DNA of 64,000 nucleotides from Bugulina stolonifera (taxonomy: Eukaryota > Bryozoa > Gymnolaemata > Cheilostomatida > Bugulidae), in the NCBI GenBank assembly GCA_935421135.1, contig OW285189.1, positions 12,173,072-12,237,071 on the forward strand, given 5' to 3'. Below are positions 11,981-27,200 of this stretch, piece by piece. The notes under the pieces are model-generated. The model saw only the letters and a program-made list of their open reading frames with translations, had not been told where the DNA came from and did not search any database. Position numbers and translations under genes: made by a program. The stretch's first letter is position 1. Every line of letters begins with the position of its first letter.

Positions 11981-13389
11981 GTCCACATAATATGTGTACG
12001 CCATGCATTCATTAAACCTATGCACAGTGTCCACGTATGTGTACGCCATGCATTCATTGAACCTATGCCCAGTGTCCACATATGTGTACGCCATGCAACT
12101 GTTGAACTTATGCACAGTGTCTATGTATGTGTACGCCATGCATCCATTGAACCTATGCCCAGTGTCCACATATGTGTACGCCATGCATCTGTTGAACTTA
12201 TGCACAGTGTCCACGTATGTGTACGCCATGCATCCATTGAACCTATGCCCAGTGTCCACATATGTGTACGCCATGCATCTGTTGAACTTATGCACAGTGT
12301 CCATGTATGTGTACGCCATGCATCTGTTGAACCTATGCCCAGTGTCCACGTATGTGTACGCCATGCATCTATTGAACCTATGCCCAGTGTCCACATATGT
12401 GTACGCCATGCATCTGTTGAACTTATGCACAGTGTCCATGTATGTGTACGCCATGCATCTGTTGAACCTATGCCCAGTGTCCACGTATGTGTACGCCATG
12501 CATCTATTGAACCTATGCCCAGTGTCCACATATGTGTACGCCATGCATCCATTGAACTTATGCACAGTGTCCACATATGTGTACGCCATGCATCCATTGA
12601 ACCTATGCCCAGTGTCCACATATGTGTACGCCATGCATCCATTAAACCTATGCACAGTGTCCACATATGTGTACGCCATGCATCTATTGAACCTATGCCC
12701 AGTGTCCACATATGTGTACGCCATGCATCTGTTGAACTTATGCACAGTGTCCACATATGTGTACGCCATGCATCTGTTGAACCTATGCCCAGTGTCCACG
12801 TATGTGTACGCCATGCATCTATTGAACCTATGCCCAGTGTCCACATATGTGTACGCCATGCATCCATTGAACCTATGCCCAGTGTCCACATATGTGTACG
12901 CCATGCATCTGTTGAACCTATGCCCAGTGTCCACGTATGTGTACGCCATGCATCTATTGAACCTATGCCCAGTGTCCACATATGTGTACGCCATGCATCC
13001 ATTGAACTTATGCACAGTGTCCACATATGTGTACGCCATGCATCCATTGAACCTATGCCCAGTGTCCACATATGTGTACGCCATGCATCCATTAAACCTA
13101 TGCACAGTGTCCACATATGTGTACGCCATGCATCTGTTGAACTTATGCACAGTGTCCACATATGTGTACGCCATGCATCTGTTGAACCTATGCCCAGTGT
13201 CCACGTATGTGTACGCCATGCATCTATTGAACCTATGCCCAGTGTCCACATATGTGTACGCCATGCATCCATTAAACTTATGCACAGTGTCCACATATGT
13301 GTACGCCATGCATCTGTTGAACTTATGCCCAGTGTCCACGTATGTGTACGCCATGCATCTGTTGAACTTATGCACAGTGTCCATGTATG
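11981..13389. repeat. 45-bp minisatellite, about 31 copies
   Basis: Unit of 45 bp, for example CCATGCATCTGTTGAACCTA then TGCCCAGTGTCCACGTATGTGTACG. Because 45 is divisible by three and the unit lacks stops in several frames, long ORFs (about 425-495 codons) appear on both strands with a 15-residue periodicity. Variants differ at a few fixed positions (CTG/CCA/CTA, CCT/CTT, CCC/CAC, CACG/CACA). Blocks of variants recur: the five units starting at 12451 repeat exactly at 12901, and the three units at 12271 repeat at 12406, showing growth by multi-unit duplication. Confidence 0.95.
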
Positions 13390-13603
13390 GGGACACATTT
13401 TCTATCTTTCAATTATTTACTCCAAATCTGTGTTTCAAACACTTTACTACTTGTAGGTTGTTGCCAACTTTTCTTGCGTGAATCTCAAAATACCAAATTC
13501 ATATCCATAAAAATCAGTTAGTAACATTATGTTACTAACATAGAGATGCACTTCTACTATATTACGGACCTCAACTAGTTGGACTGACGGTTATTCTATG
13601 TTC

Positions 13604-13666
13604 TGACTGTTGGAATATTGTTGTAGTATTCTACACGTACACATAGTGTGGGGTGTCCAACAGTCA
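13604..13666. repeat. Short inverted repeat
   Basis: TGACTGTTGGA and its complement TCCAACAGTCA bound a 63-bp segment. It may be a small MITE remnant. No target duplication was recognised. Confidence 0.45.
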
Positions 13667-16600
13667 TGGGGCGAGGTCTCTACCTTTTCTGAATTCGCTG
13701 AAGGTTCACCTTTTAAATGCACACCCTCACCTTCCCTGAACAGCACCCTTCCTCCAACCCTTTACCTTTGCTAATCAGACAGCCTAGAAATGACACTTTT
13801 ATAGTTTTACTTGTTTTCTGGACAAAAGTCTCCTGGACTTACTCTTCACCAGAATGAAACATGGAAAATATATATTAGTAAATGAATTATTGATAGTTGT
13901 AAACCATACAACTTGTATATTTATGTATCCTTCACTGACTTTACAACGTATTCCTTTACAGTAAGTGCAGTAATGATGGGGTAATGGGTGATGTGGCCCA
14001 AAATATGTAGAGAAGATAACTACCCGCTGAACAGCATAAACCAGTATATTATATGAAGTGTATTACCTATATTCTTGGATAAAATATGACTATAATATAA
14101 AATCATGATACAACTGGGGTGGATAATATTATAATATACAGGCATGTACATGTATAATATATGTACATAACATAGTATAAAAATGTTGCATGATGTAGGC
14201 TGTCAGCCTCTGAAAATTTGAAAAACTTGGTTAGTTCAAACTGTTGGCCTTGGTCTGTGCTGAGTACTATATAAATGGTTTCATATTAAGTGAAGTGATT
14301 TTACAATTCAAACTCGGGCCTAATTCAAACTAATTATGGCTGTCCCTTGGAGTTTCACAGTATTTTATATTTTTACTCTTATGAGTTTATCGTGAACTCC
14401 TGCATCACCTACTGCACAAGTGAACTCAACAAAAGATTTTGGTGCACTGGCTATCACTAGTATAATATCTTCCATAGCTATTATGATCGAATTAATTACC
14501 GTTTGGTCAATTTACACAGCAGCAGTATACATTAGTAGTAGCTAATATTACCTTAACTCAGGAAGGCGTCTGTGTTAGTTTTGTATGTTAATCCTTATTG
14601 TATTTTGCTTAATTGGACGATTGACAGAAAGATTAGCTTTATCAGGCTATTGATGCATTGTTTAAATATGTTACATATTAATGTGGTTTACTTGATCAAG
14701 TACATTGCATATGATATGAGACTTGCTAGGTACTTTACCCAAGAGCACTGAAGGGCACTGAGGGGCACTGAAGGGCACTGAGGGGGTAAGTTGAATTTAT
14801 TTGGGGTAAAATTATTGTGTCATATTGTTATACTATCATGCATGCATGGTGATACTATCACACCATATCACGTCAATAGCGTGTATTTCAACATTACTGA
14901 GCCTGGGGTTCATGAGTTAATAACCTTGACACCCATATTGGCTAAATTAAAAACTAATAAATCGGATTTGTCCTCACCTACCACCTTGTGTAATAATTTT
15001 ATATCTTGTTTATGATACTAAAACATTAGGACTGTTCTCTCTGTAATATTGTACAGCTGGGGCTGACATTCTATCTCCGATACATTTGAAGTATAATTAT
15101 GATAATAAACCATCCTTTGGAGTATATAATTAATATAATACTTAAACTAATTCCTAGTTTCACTCTTTCCATCTTCATGTAAATTAGTAGCTACTTGACC
15201 CTCACAAACATCAACTTTATTACCTAATAAAAACTAGTAGTTAAAGCATTAACTCTCTCTAATTGATTGCTCTGCTGGTCAATGGTACTCAGTATAATTG
15301 AATAATTACATACAAATTGACCCATGTATTGACCAGTGTATTGACCAGGGCGCATCTACATTAACTGAAGATATTTTCTAACCTTTTGCATAGTTATCAA
15401 AGGAGGCTGGTTATTTTCATGATCTGCTGTCTTCTGTTACAAAAAATGCAGATCTGAATTTACAAAATAAGAAATATTCGAGTGCCAACACCATGTACTG
15501 TATATAACTTTTATCATTGGCAAAGTGCATTATCCATGTCCATATTTTGATGTGTGGAAGTGCTTAGTAAGCATAGTGGGATTAATTATAATATGTTTGT
15601 GTTATTGACACACGCAGACACACATATATTATATCTATATGCTGTATTGTATATACTAAATAATAAACAGTATTATACCAGTTTATGGTCTGTATTTAGA
15701 AATACTGTGAGATGTAACAGTGAATTGTGTTTAGAAATACAGTAAAATTTTCCATGAAGCCGAAATATGTTTTTGTAACATCAACGCTTATTGGCCATCT
15801 AAATATTCAACAAGTCAACCTTGCTCATATAGCACTAGTTTATTATGGCACATAATTTATGCAAAAATGTTTTTGGCTGGTAATAAACTAATTCACTACA
15901 ACAAAATTTATTTGGCGAAATTCCGTATATTTGGTATTTTCAAGGTGATAAATGAAGTAAACAACTTGTTTGTTGATATCTAATACTAGTGTATGATGAA
16001 GCAGGAGTATATTATTAGCAGCACATTTCAGGTAAACTCTGTTCTACATGTGTAATAAGACTGGAGGGAATTGTAACATGGTAGTGTATAGTTATATTCG
16101 TTCATCTTTGATTAAATCTGATATTGTAACATTATTAACTGAATGCTAATGGCCATAGCAGCATTTATTACTGGCTTCAGCTTGGCATCTTTCACTTGCT
16201 TATTTTGTTATATTATATTGAAACCATGATTGATATTAGTATTTCTACTTCTTCACAACTACCATAAGGGTTCTCTATTATATGCCATGAAGGCAGAAAA
16301 TTAAATTTGACACCATAGTTATGGATTACGCTGACTCTGGCAGCATGCTCAAGCGGAGAGATAAGATTAATAATCAGTATAACGCTCCCCAGTGTCACAC
16401 CAGTAACAATGGTAAGCAGAAAATTCAATTATAATTATTGCACATTAGATTTTCACAATGACATTTAAAATACTTTTGCTAAGAGACAGGGCTAATGGAA
16501 ACTTTCATCGGTGTAACAATAAAATCATGTTCCCGCTATCAAAATAACTTTTGCTAACTTATTTTGGTAAGACCTAGACGTGAGGCTAGTTTATATACAT

Positions 16601-17918
16601 TGCACATGTATCTATAGATTATTGTATATACATGTACATGTATCTAGCAGCAATCACTGGTGTATATATACATGTACATGACTTGTATATCTGTAACCTA
16701 CTGTAACTTGCCACACCACAGAGGTTCCTGTTGTCTAGATGACTGACAGCTGAGAATATACATCAAATTATTTGATTTTTTTACATCAGGATTTGAAAAG
16801 GATACTCAGGTTTTACTTAGTAATCAATTATGGCTATATACTGTATATTATGTCACAATAACATCCACTTACAGTATGTGCAAAAGAATCTGCAACAATC
16901 ACATGTAAATATGATTGTAGAATCTTACCTTCAGTAATTGATGCAATTCACGACACACAACACAACGTAATCAAATAAATACCACGACACAGTCATACCT
17001 AGTACACGTCCATTGGTGCTCGTTATACCGTTATACCAAACTGTCTACAACCAATGTACATGTAGAATGCATTATGTTATATAGTATTTGTTACATGATA
17101 TTACAGGGAACATTATTTTTCACCATTTCACTATTGCTTGGCACAATTATTAGTGCAAGTAACAGTCACTAACATATACATCAATGAAAGTTAGCGCCCA
17201 TAAATAATCAGTAAGAGCTGTTTTGCAAATATCGGTTTAAAACTAGACTTTTTCCAACTGACCCAATGATTAGAAGCATAAGCATTGGGGAGTTTTATGG
17301 TCGAGTTACCAAATTGTTTTTACTAAGCATGCTTTTTTTCAGTTACTAGGCGGTCACACATTCAGGTGACAAGTACACTAGCACTTACAGCACTACATCC
17401 AGAATGAAATGATAATATAAAATTAGGTTCGCATATTTTAAACTATTTTTTCGACTTTGATATGAATTTCATCTTGTCTACTAATGTAGGTCTACATGTA
17501 GAATGTAATTATCTAAATGCTGATGATTAAGCGACTGAAGAAAATATCTTTATTAATGAATCTGTGTTATTAGCTAATTATAGTTTACATTAATATAATT
17601 GGATAAAAATTTTCATTTGACATAATTATGTTGCTTTGTCATAGGCAATTTAAGTAGATAATTTTGCTTTTTAATTATCACTAATGCATCTTTTAAGTAT
17701 TATGGTGATTCTATAATTATCATTAATGTAGATGCACTTTAGTAAAATGTGTTTCTAAAATCTATAAAATACTAATTTTCAAGCATACAATGTTATGCAT
17801 TCAGACAAACTCGTGCTAAGCTGTACATCGGGTACAATCATCAGATCAGTCTTAGCACATTCTAAACACACGCTAATTGTATTATAATAAAGAGCTCTTA
17901 TGCATCGTATATTAAAGT

Positions 17919-18212
17919 ATGAGCTACAGGGGAAATCAATTCTATACATTAAACCTATACGGACCTTTGCAATTCAGTAGAGTATTACAAACAGACTGCG
18001 TGATAATATTTCCAGATGAATTGAGTGAGGATTTATTTGTTCACAAACCAGTAGCAGTGCGGAGAAGCAGGTCTGCTGTAAGTGGGAACAGAAACACACA
18101 AGATAGGGCAGAAGTTGCTCGGGCTCAATCTGCAAGAATAGCACGACACGACGGCAACAGCAGTTCACACATCTGCTCCACACCTAACGTCGCTGATCTA
18201 ACAACTTCTTTG
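17919..18212 (+). other. First coding exon, isoform A
   Basis: ATG at 17919, 98 codons, phase-0 donor GTAAGA at 18213. The encoded segment has basic SRSAVSGN and ARAQSARIARH patches and no known domain. The exon and the next candidate at 18574 both end in phase 0 and both fit the acceptor before 21714, so they read as alternative first exons with separate promoters. Confidence 0.6.
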
Positions 18213-21200
18213 GTAAGAAAATCTATAGTCTATATGAAATAATAATGACACGTCATGTACCATGTATATCACATAATATTAATTAATGTCATCTAACAGA
18301 TTGAAGTTTTCTATGTTAATGATTTCACTTGCTAAGTAATAACCAAGCTAAGATAGCAAGGTTGATCACCTCCCTAGAGTTTTGTTGTTTTGCTGTAAGA
18401 AGTGAATAGTGCTTGACATCTAGTTTAACACGAACTAAGTCAATTTCCTTTTACTAGTACATTTCTATTTGCGTCAAGACAAACTACGCTTACTGCAGCT
18501 GGCTGTGTTACGAGTTTGATCAAGTTTCGCTATAACATAGAAATTTGACCAGTAGTTACTACCTACTGTCAAAATGGATAGCTCCATTCCTTCACCGGGA
18601 CACGCGGCTTTTCGCAGAGTAATATGTACCCTCATGGTGCCAGCACCGGGGACTTTACAACGTGGACGCTCTATGAGTCTACCTTCACCTGAATTGGAGC
18701 AAAAAAGTTTTTCGTCGAATTCGAAAGACAATCGTCATTCAGAAATCAGACGATCATCATGGCAAAACCAATATGAAACAGGAAGTAGATATTTAGAGGT
18801 TCCAACGGTAAGAAATTGCTAAAAAATAGTGCAAGTGTTTATATAATGCTCATCGTGGACCCTTCACTACAGAGTGCGTTTGTTCTGCGAGACACATGTA
18901 TAGATACAGCATATGGTCAACAGGTGCCAAGTAATGACCAGCGATGCCCTAGCCCGACCTAGATACCTAGATAAACATGGAGCTCACATGTAACATGGAG
19001 CCCATCTGTTCTTTAAACAAAATTTAGCCTAGGATGATGTCATTTATTATTTATACTATAGTATGCATTTGTAATGCTGCATCTTGTTCCCATTGTGTAG
19101 ATGTGTTGCCAGGTGGGATTTAGTTTTTAAAACTGAATGTCTAGTCAGACCAAATGTAAATTGGTAGCTTCATAGTCAACTCATAATGAATTCTTATGCC
19201 CAGCAGCTTACCTTTCTACATACCTGAGATATAACTCTAAAGCTGTATACAGGTACATGTACATCTACAATGTACTACTATATACATGTATTATATTATA
19301 GTGTATCTAACTAAGTATATAGTTTGTAAGGTAGGCCTATATTGCCCTCAAGGTTTATATAATGAGTGGGTGTAGCTGCTCCTAACTGGGTAGGGCCTAT
19401 GAAGCACCCACACAATGTATCATTCCCAGCTGTATTCAGTTATTATAAGAACAGAAATTCCATAGTACTCGAAACCAGCAAAATCACCCTAATCTAATAT
19501 AAACCGCTAGGAACTTGTAGGTAAACTATATCTTTCATGTAGGCCAGTATTTGGAAGTGATTCTAAATGCTCATAATGGTGATATGTGCAGTGCAAGGCA
19601 CACACATACATACATATATGTATGTGTGTGCCCTACCTAACCACCCCATGAGCATTCACATAATACATGCATGTACATACAGCTGGCTTGTTGACTTGAA
19701 TAATTAATAATTTTAGTACTGAAGATATACACATATAAACATATTACTATCTTTACAGAAGAGCTAGTGTGTAAAAAATGAAACGATGAAACTTAGATAG
19801 GTAGCCTATGGATTTCTCTAATTGATTTACTTCTTTTATACAAGTACTGCATCGGAAGTAGTTGTATATTATGAACTATCATACAACATACAGTTAGTAT
19901 ACATACAGATGCGTACTCACAGGCCATAGTATATCAGTATTATATATATAAAAAGGTGATATAGATATTATACTACCTACTAACATACTATGTTATGTTG
20001 TATACTACTTAGTATTCCGACTACAGTCTGCAGGTGTATATATCCACATTAGATCAATTTTTCAAGCCTTTAATTATTCATTAAGTCTGGAACACAGTAA
20101 CACAATATAATTTCTATAGACAATCTTACTGCAAAGCTGGCATAGTCAATACACCTGTGTTTTAGTTGAATTATATGATGCAGCTATAAAATTTTATAAT
20201 TCCACTAAAATTTTCACAATGTAAACTGACAGCAGAATTACTAGCCTGTAGGCACATGTTAGACCAGGTTGTTATAAACCAACCTAAAGTGGGTCCAAAA
20301 TTCTTGAAAGTAGTTCGCCAATATTGCAGTCAAGGGAACACATACGTTGCATTGTATGCGCACGCAGCCATCCACATACACGGTACGGAGCTAAATATTG
20401 TACACACATACGTACATACAGTATATATGGTACAGGGCTACACATATTGTACACACATACGTACATACAGTATATATGGTACAGGGCTACACATATTGTA
20501 CACACATACGTACATACAGTATATATGGTACAGAGCTAAATATTGTACACACATACGTACATACAGTATATATGGTACAGGGCTACACATATTGTACACA
20601 CATGCGTACATACAGTATATATGGTACAGGGCTACACATATTGTACACACATACGTACATACAGTATATATGGTACAGGGCTACACATATTGTACACACA
20701 TACGTACATACAGTATATATGGTACAGGGCTACATATTGTACACACATACGTACATACAGTATATATGGTACAGGGCTACACATATTATCTTGCTTAGTT
20801 TGACGCACTGCAACTACTGCAATACTCCTACAGAACATCAAGTTATTTCATTCTAACAGGTAGCTTGATTAAGAAACCCCAACCATATTTTGTAGATTGT
20901 TGCTCCTTTGATAGAATTTTTTTAATTACATATTAGATGTAGCTGATTCCACATGTGGCTTATACAGTACTATTTATCAATGTTTTGAGAGTTTGCTATT
21001 AGCGATTGCTTTGGGTCAAATAAACAGTTGACCTATTATACTGTCGGTTCATATTAGAAAGTTAGTTAGTGACATGGATAGTAAGTAGTCTATTAGAGCG
21101 CCTAAAATAATTAATAACGATAGTTTGTCATTTTATACTGGTAAGAACTGTACAGCCAATTACAACATCAACATGTTCCCAAGTGACCAATCAGTAGGGA

Positions 21201-24200
21201 TACACAATTCCTACCCACATGACGATCCTCTGGGTGTAATAGCTTATAATTAATACAGCTGATCCTGTTTTTCGCATTACATTTAGCTTTTCTTTCTAAA
21301 ATAGTACTATGCTGGTCATTTATACATGTATGTGTAATATGTATATACAATGTACATGTATGTACATGTATGTACTAATGAGGAAGTACACGTAGGCCTA
21401 CATGTATATTGTATGTAGATATTTCCAGACACAAGCTATCATACATAGGCCATAAACAATATTATTATGTATAATGTGTACAAAACATATCTTTGGCCAT
21501 ATACGCATATACACATATTATATAATCCAGGTAACTGCATTTGTTGGTATTTCAGGTTATGTACATGTTTGTACGTATTAACGCTCTACATGTAGGTTCT
21601 AGGCTGGCATTAATAGTATTGGAGGTGAAGGTTGCAGGCCATCATATATGTGTATTATTGTATATATCTACTCACATAAATTATGTTACTCATAAGAATT
21701 TATGTACTTGCAGCTGAATAGCCGTAGACTCTGCACCTCACCCGCTTCCCCCCAACAGTCAGTGAGGAGGAAACCACCACCCAGCCCCACACACTCTAAG
21801 CCCAAAGGGTTCCCAGGCAGACTAAAGCCACACACAGGAGCCAACGACTCCAATCCTAACAGGATGCAGTACTCCTACCATGACCTTCACAGATCTTTTG
21901 AACAACAGAAAATAAAGGAACATATTCTAGGAACATTCCAGTTGGCAAAGATAGGTAAGCAAGCTTCAGTGTTTAAATTTAGCAACATCTACAAACTAAA
22001 GTACACCCTATGTGCCTACATAATAGCCTCATTACTCAAACTAATATTTCCTCTATTGCTAAGGGCTAAACCAGGTACTGAAGCTAACACCCGGCAAACA
22101 GTATCTATATTTTGTATGGCCTAAATTAGCCTGGGTTAAAAAATCTTCTAAGAGATTCTGTGATGGCAAGTATACCACCGGGTTTTTATGCTTATGGGGA
22201 GTTTCATAGTTCTAGCAAGAAAGTCTGCAATGCATATTAGGCAAGATTCAACCAGGGTGTTATCTACGAAACAGATTTCAAATCTAAAGCCGAGTTTACA
22301 CTGTGGGATTTATTTCCAGGGACAAATGTTGAATGGGTCATATATCCATTCAGAGATCTCCAGTGATATAAATCTCCCAGTGCGAACTTAGCTTGAAAAT
22401 TTGCTGCTGAATGTATTATTTCAATCTCAGCATGGACTGTCACTACATAAGCAGGCACACATGACAACAGCATTATTATAATGAGTTCTAGCACACAATG
22501 ATGTCTTATACATAATGTTAGGTTATGCTGAAAGAGAAATATCAATCCCGCCAGAGTCTACCGGGACACCTCCATTCGTACCTGCTGCATAATGTGAACA
22601 GTTTAGGTGTGGACTGGTTTACTCTTGCGAGACAAAATCTAATAACGTGACGTGATGTCCACTTGGATTGATTTCAACTAGTGTGAAAAATCTTGAACTA
22701 TTAGCTATAAAAGAATAGCCCAACATTTTGAAAATTTTTATGCACATGATAGAATAGTCAGTTAGTCGTATTTATAATACTATAATTATAATTATACATG
22801 TATTTCTAATGCATGTGTAATACAAATATACCAACAATGACAGATGATCAGGTCGAAAATAATACTGCCATGCTATCATTTGACATGGATGGTATTGCTG
22901 TCCATTTATTTTATACGTTGGAGTAAATCTTGTCATAACTTTTTTAGGATGCCAGCAAGCACTGAATGTTATCATAGGCCCATAATACCCTTTCTGTTGT
23001 TGATTGTAAAATACAACTATTTGTAGGCCTACTGCAAAAATTATCCGTGTTGTTATGAATAGATTTAATATTTTCTAAACACTCTTCAATCATTTAAATT
23101 TAAATTGCACATACTTTGCTCAGATGGATTCACGTCACGTCACGTATCATATCATCTTGCTATTGATTTCTTTACAGCTCGATAGTAGACCATACGTACT
23201 TTTAAGACAAATTGTTTAGCTTGCAATTATGCACAATATTAAGGATTTCATCTATGGATTATGATTGTAATAATATATACAAAGTGGAAACCGCCATTTC
23301 CACAGCTCTCTGGTTTATAATATACATTTTATCTTTGTTATTTCAATCAATAATACACTAATTATAAGGTAATAGTATATATTTGGATCAATGAAACAAT
23401 TGTTGACAAATTTATCTATTAGCAGATTTGTGGTTAGTGAAAAATTTCTTATTTCCAATTTGATTCTAAAACGTCATTCGAATATTGAATAAATGGGAAG
23501 TATGCTCGGTCACTGTTTTGTTCAACATCACATAGTTTAATGTTATAATTGTGTATGGAACAGTGTGTTATAATTGTGTATGGAACAGTGTGTTATAATT
23601 GTGTATGGAACAGTGTGTTATAATTGTGTATGGAACAGTGTGTTATAATTGTGTATGGAACAGTGTGTTATAATTGTGTATGAAACAGTGTGTTATAATT
23701 GTGTATGGAACAGTGTGTTATAATTGTGTATGAAACAGTGTGTTATAATTGTGTATGGAACAGTGTGTTATAATTGTGTATGGAACAGTGTGTTATAATT
23801 GTGTATGGAACAGTGTGTTATAATTGTGTATGGAACAGTGTGTTGGTTTATCATAATGTAATGGGGTAAATAGCTTCCCTTGATGAAGCTTTCACGAAAA
23901 TACTTGGGCTCTGGCAATCATCAAAGTTTCACAAAGACAATCTTGCCATTGACATTTATATACCACATAAGATGTCAGAAATTGGGCTACAAAAGATAAA
24001 CATAATGTAGAATGGTTAGAATAGGGGTAGCTTCCTTGCATTTACAGTGGTAACACCGTTGACTTTACCATAATATACAATAGTATATACAATAGTATGG
24101 TATAAAATTGTATATATTATTATGGCCTGGTAGATGATGGACGGAAGCAGTATATTATTTTATTCTTTACATTACAGTTGCAGAGTTTGCTGGTAGCTTT

Positions 24201-27200
24201 GCTCTTCTGTATGAGAAGTATTCTCAAGATGTTCAAGGACTGGTAAACCATTACAAGATGAAGACTGCAGAATTGAGCAAGAGCACTGATGGGTAAATAT
24301 TAGCCTATACTTCTACTACTGTCTCTACCATTGTCTCCACTGCTGTCTCCACCACTGCCTCCATTACTGCCTCCATTGCTGCCCCTACCGCTGCCTCTAC
24401 TACTGCCTTTACTGCTGCCTCTACTGCTGTCACTGCTATTGCTTGGATTTTTCTAGTCTGTTGTATGAATATACCATCACAGTAAACTTATAAAGTGTTA
24501 ATAATATTCTTAGATTCAACTGGTTATCAGTAACATTACCAATTGTGTCCTCGACTAGTATATGATATTTACTGCTTACATAGAATATTCATTTGCATAT
24601 GATACAGCGATGCAGGTGCTATAGTGCTAATACAGAAAGAATTAATAACAATAATTACACTAATAATAATAATAATGATACCGGGGTGCAGTAGAATAAC
24701 ACTAGAAATTAAAGCAATGACAATAAAATAATTATACAGATTTTTTCCATCTCTCTGGGAAATTCTCATTGTCTTCCGATAAAATACGCTTTCATACTTC
24801 ACACTGTTTGTCAGTTACAAGAAACTGAATATTGTCTATTGATTGAGCAAAATGATATCCAAGATACCCGGACCTGCGTTGTTAGCATTGTTATTGAAGT
24901 GTTTTGCTTGCGCCCTATATAATTATATAAAGTAGGATGTATCTCAGATAGACTGCCTCTCTAAATATTTCTACTGCAAAATGCTACAAGATTAGCAAAC
25001 TCGCGAAACTTTCTTCTGCAAATGATGTCTGCTTTTAGGGTCTATTCTCACCTTCATTGTCTCTTCAGAGACTTGCATGTACATCTACATAAGAGCAATG
25101 TACAAATAATAAATATTATTATTTTATAGCAAGGTAATGATTACTTATTTATATACATAATACATAACTGTATACAGTAGTGGATGTTTTAATTTTTTTG
25201 TTTCAGCTGTAATTTAATATTCAAAATAAAAATAGCCCGGCTCACAACAAGAGGATGGAGGTTTGTTTTAACAATACCAAAATACTAATAAAATATACAA
25301 TCATGTATGTATACAATCATGATTGTATATTTATGTAATGTAATAATTTGTTACAAATTAACATCAGCTGGCTTCTTTATAAAACCAAATCTAGATGAAA
25401 TGTGGATGAAATGACACAATCTTACATGATCATATTCTTAGAATTCTGAGTATTTTTATTACTAATTATCGATAAACTACATGATGTATACCTATCAGTA
25501 CACTAGCAAACTATAGGCTGGAGCTTGAGATACCAGGGAGGTTTGATATCCTATGTGTCTTGCATGCACATATTAAACAGTTCCTTTGATACTAAATTAA
25601 TTCTGAATTTGAATGCAGCTTGCATTATAAATAGCAGTCACTTTATTAAGTAAAACCCAGCCTTTGATCTTTTAATTTCAAACTATCTTGATCTCAGTCT
25701 ATAGATTGTCCGTTGCTACAAAAATCAATAAATAATAATAAAATGCTGAAAGCTTAGTAGTTGCGGTAACATAACATTATATTACTGTGTACTGTACATT
25801 TTATGCTTTGCATAAATTTATCAATAACCAATAATCAAATGTCTTCTCCACATACATGTAATGCTTTTTAGCCTGTGATTACTGTAGTACATTTAGCCTT
25901 CCTCATAAGCCGGAGCTTATATGAGTGACAGGAGTTAGTTAGGCCCACCTCTTAGAGCCAGGAATGTGTGAAAAAAGAACCTATGACCCCAAAGTCTGCA
26001 GATCAGTAAATTAGCCACTATATCTAACCACCCGATTATTATAGGACTTATGTAGTGTTTACACGAGGCGATTGGCGATAAATCGCCTGGTTAGGAGATT
26101 TATCGCCACAACAAAATTCTCCCAATGTAAACACAAAATCGCCAGGATTAATTATCTGGAGCTTTGTGGTCAAGATGCAAAGTATATATATAAATCTTCA
26201 GCTATAAATCGCCTGAATGGGTTCATGATCCACTCAGCAATTTATCGCCAGAATAAATCTCTCAGTGTAAATATAGTTATCTGGAGATTTTGTAGCTTGA
26301 CCACAAAATTGCAGAGATTAACCCTGTGCTTTCATTGCATGATCCTAATTGAAGTGATAAATCGCCAGGATAAATCGCCTCGTGTAAACTCCCCATTACG
26401 AGTTTATAACAAGACCATTGTTTTAACCAATTATTTTATATTCCATCTTAGATTTCAGTATGAACAGAACTCATTAAAAAGAGCCTGGGAGAAATTACTT
26501 CAAGAGATCCAAATCGATGCAAGAGTAAGTATACAACATACTCAAACGAAAAGTGAGTTCAAATCTGCGGTAGATACAATAGAAAAACAGCTTTTTTCAG
26601 AAAATTTTAGTACCTGTTATAGGAGGTGCATAGTTACATATAAAAGCTTGGGTGTGTTTTACTGTTGCTGGTAATAGTGATAGCCAATACTACCCTGTAT
26701 CATGGTCGAACTGCCAGCGACTCAGTTGCACCCACATAGCCTACATTGCGAGAGAGAGAATTTGAATTTCAATCCCTTCAAATTTGTTTGTAATTCATGA
26801 GATTTGACCTAATAACTAATGTCCTCACACCGATCTTTCGCCAAGGCCCTGATTAAGCATTAACACACTGTCATCCACTCATTACTTTGGGGGGGGGGGG
26901 GGGCTTGGGAGTTGAAATGCAGGTAAGCTCGGCAGATGTGAGTTGCATGGCAAGTATATATCAGTATAAAGCTTTTTTTTATGCTGTCTCCTTGTTTTAT
27001 GGCATGTTTGTATATGTTAAAAGAGAGTAGAATAACTAGCTACTAGCTACTAAAAAGCTCTCACATGGGCCTTGATGTTCAGTGTCTAGTACAGCTGATA
27101 TTAGGTTCAGCAATAACCAGTATTGTTTCCATACACATGCAGTACAGTAATCTCATTTTGCACAATATGTACATAATGTGCATATCAATAGCCCAAGGAA

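Larger units (their letters stand above)
10767..17918. other. Intergenic region, vinculin to F-BAR gene
   Basis: It holds the 3' UTR of the vinculin-family gene, the 45-bp minisatellite (11981-13389), a perfect 23-bp palindrome (13515-13537), an 11-bp-arm inverted repeat (13604-13666) and a short GAAGGGCACTGAG repeat (14749-14786). No convincing exons were found. The open frames over the minisatellite are by-products of its period. Confidence 0.6.

Noticed and set aside
11981..13389. CRISPR-like array
   Set aside because: The repeats are contiguous 45-bp minisatellite units with no unique spacers, in a eukaryotic genome.
11945..13481. Long ORFs (425-495 codons) on both strands
   Set aside because: They are produced by the 45-bp unit, which is divisible by three and lacks stops; there are no splice context, start context or domains, and several frames on both strands are equally open.
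20256..20856. ORFs of up to 180 codons
   Set aside because: They only track the 49-bp tandem repeat in an intron and overlap in several frames.
26072..26674. 200-codon ORF
   Set aside because: Its first two thirds are the MITE at 26055-26391; only 26452-26524 is supported as an exon of the F-BAR/SH3 gene.
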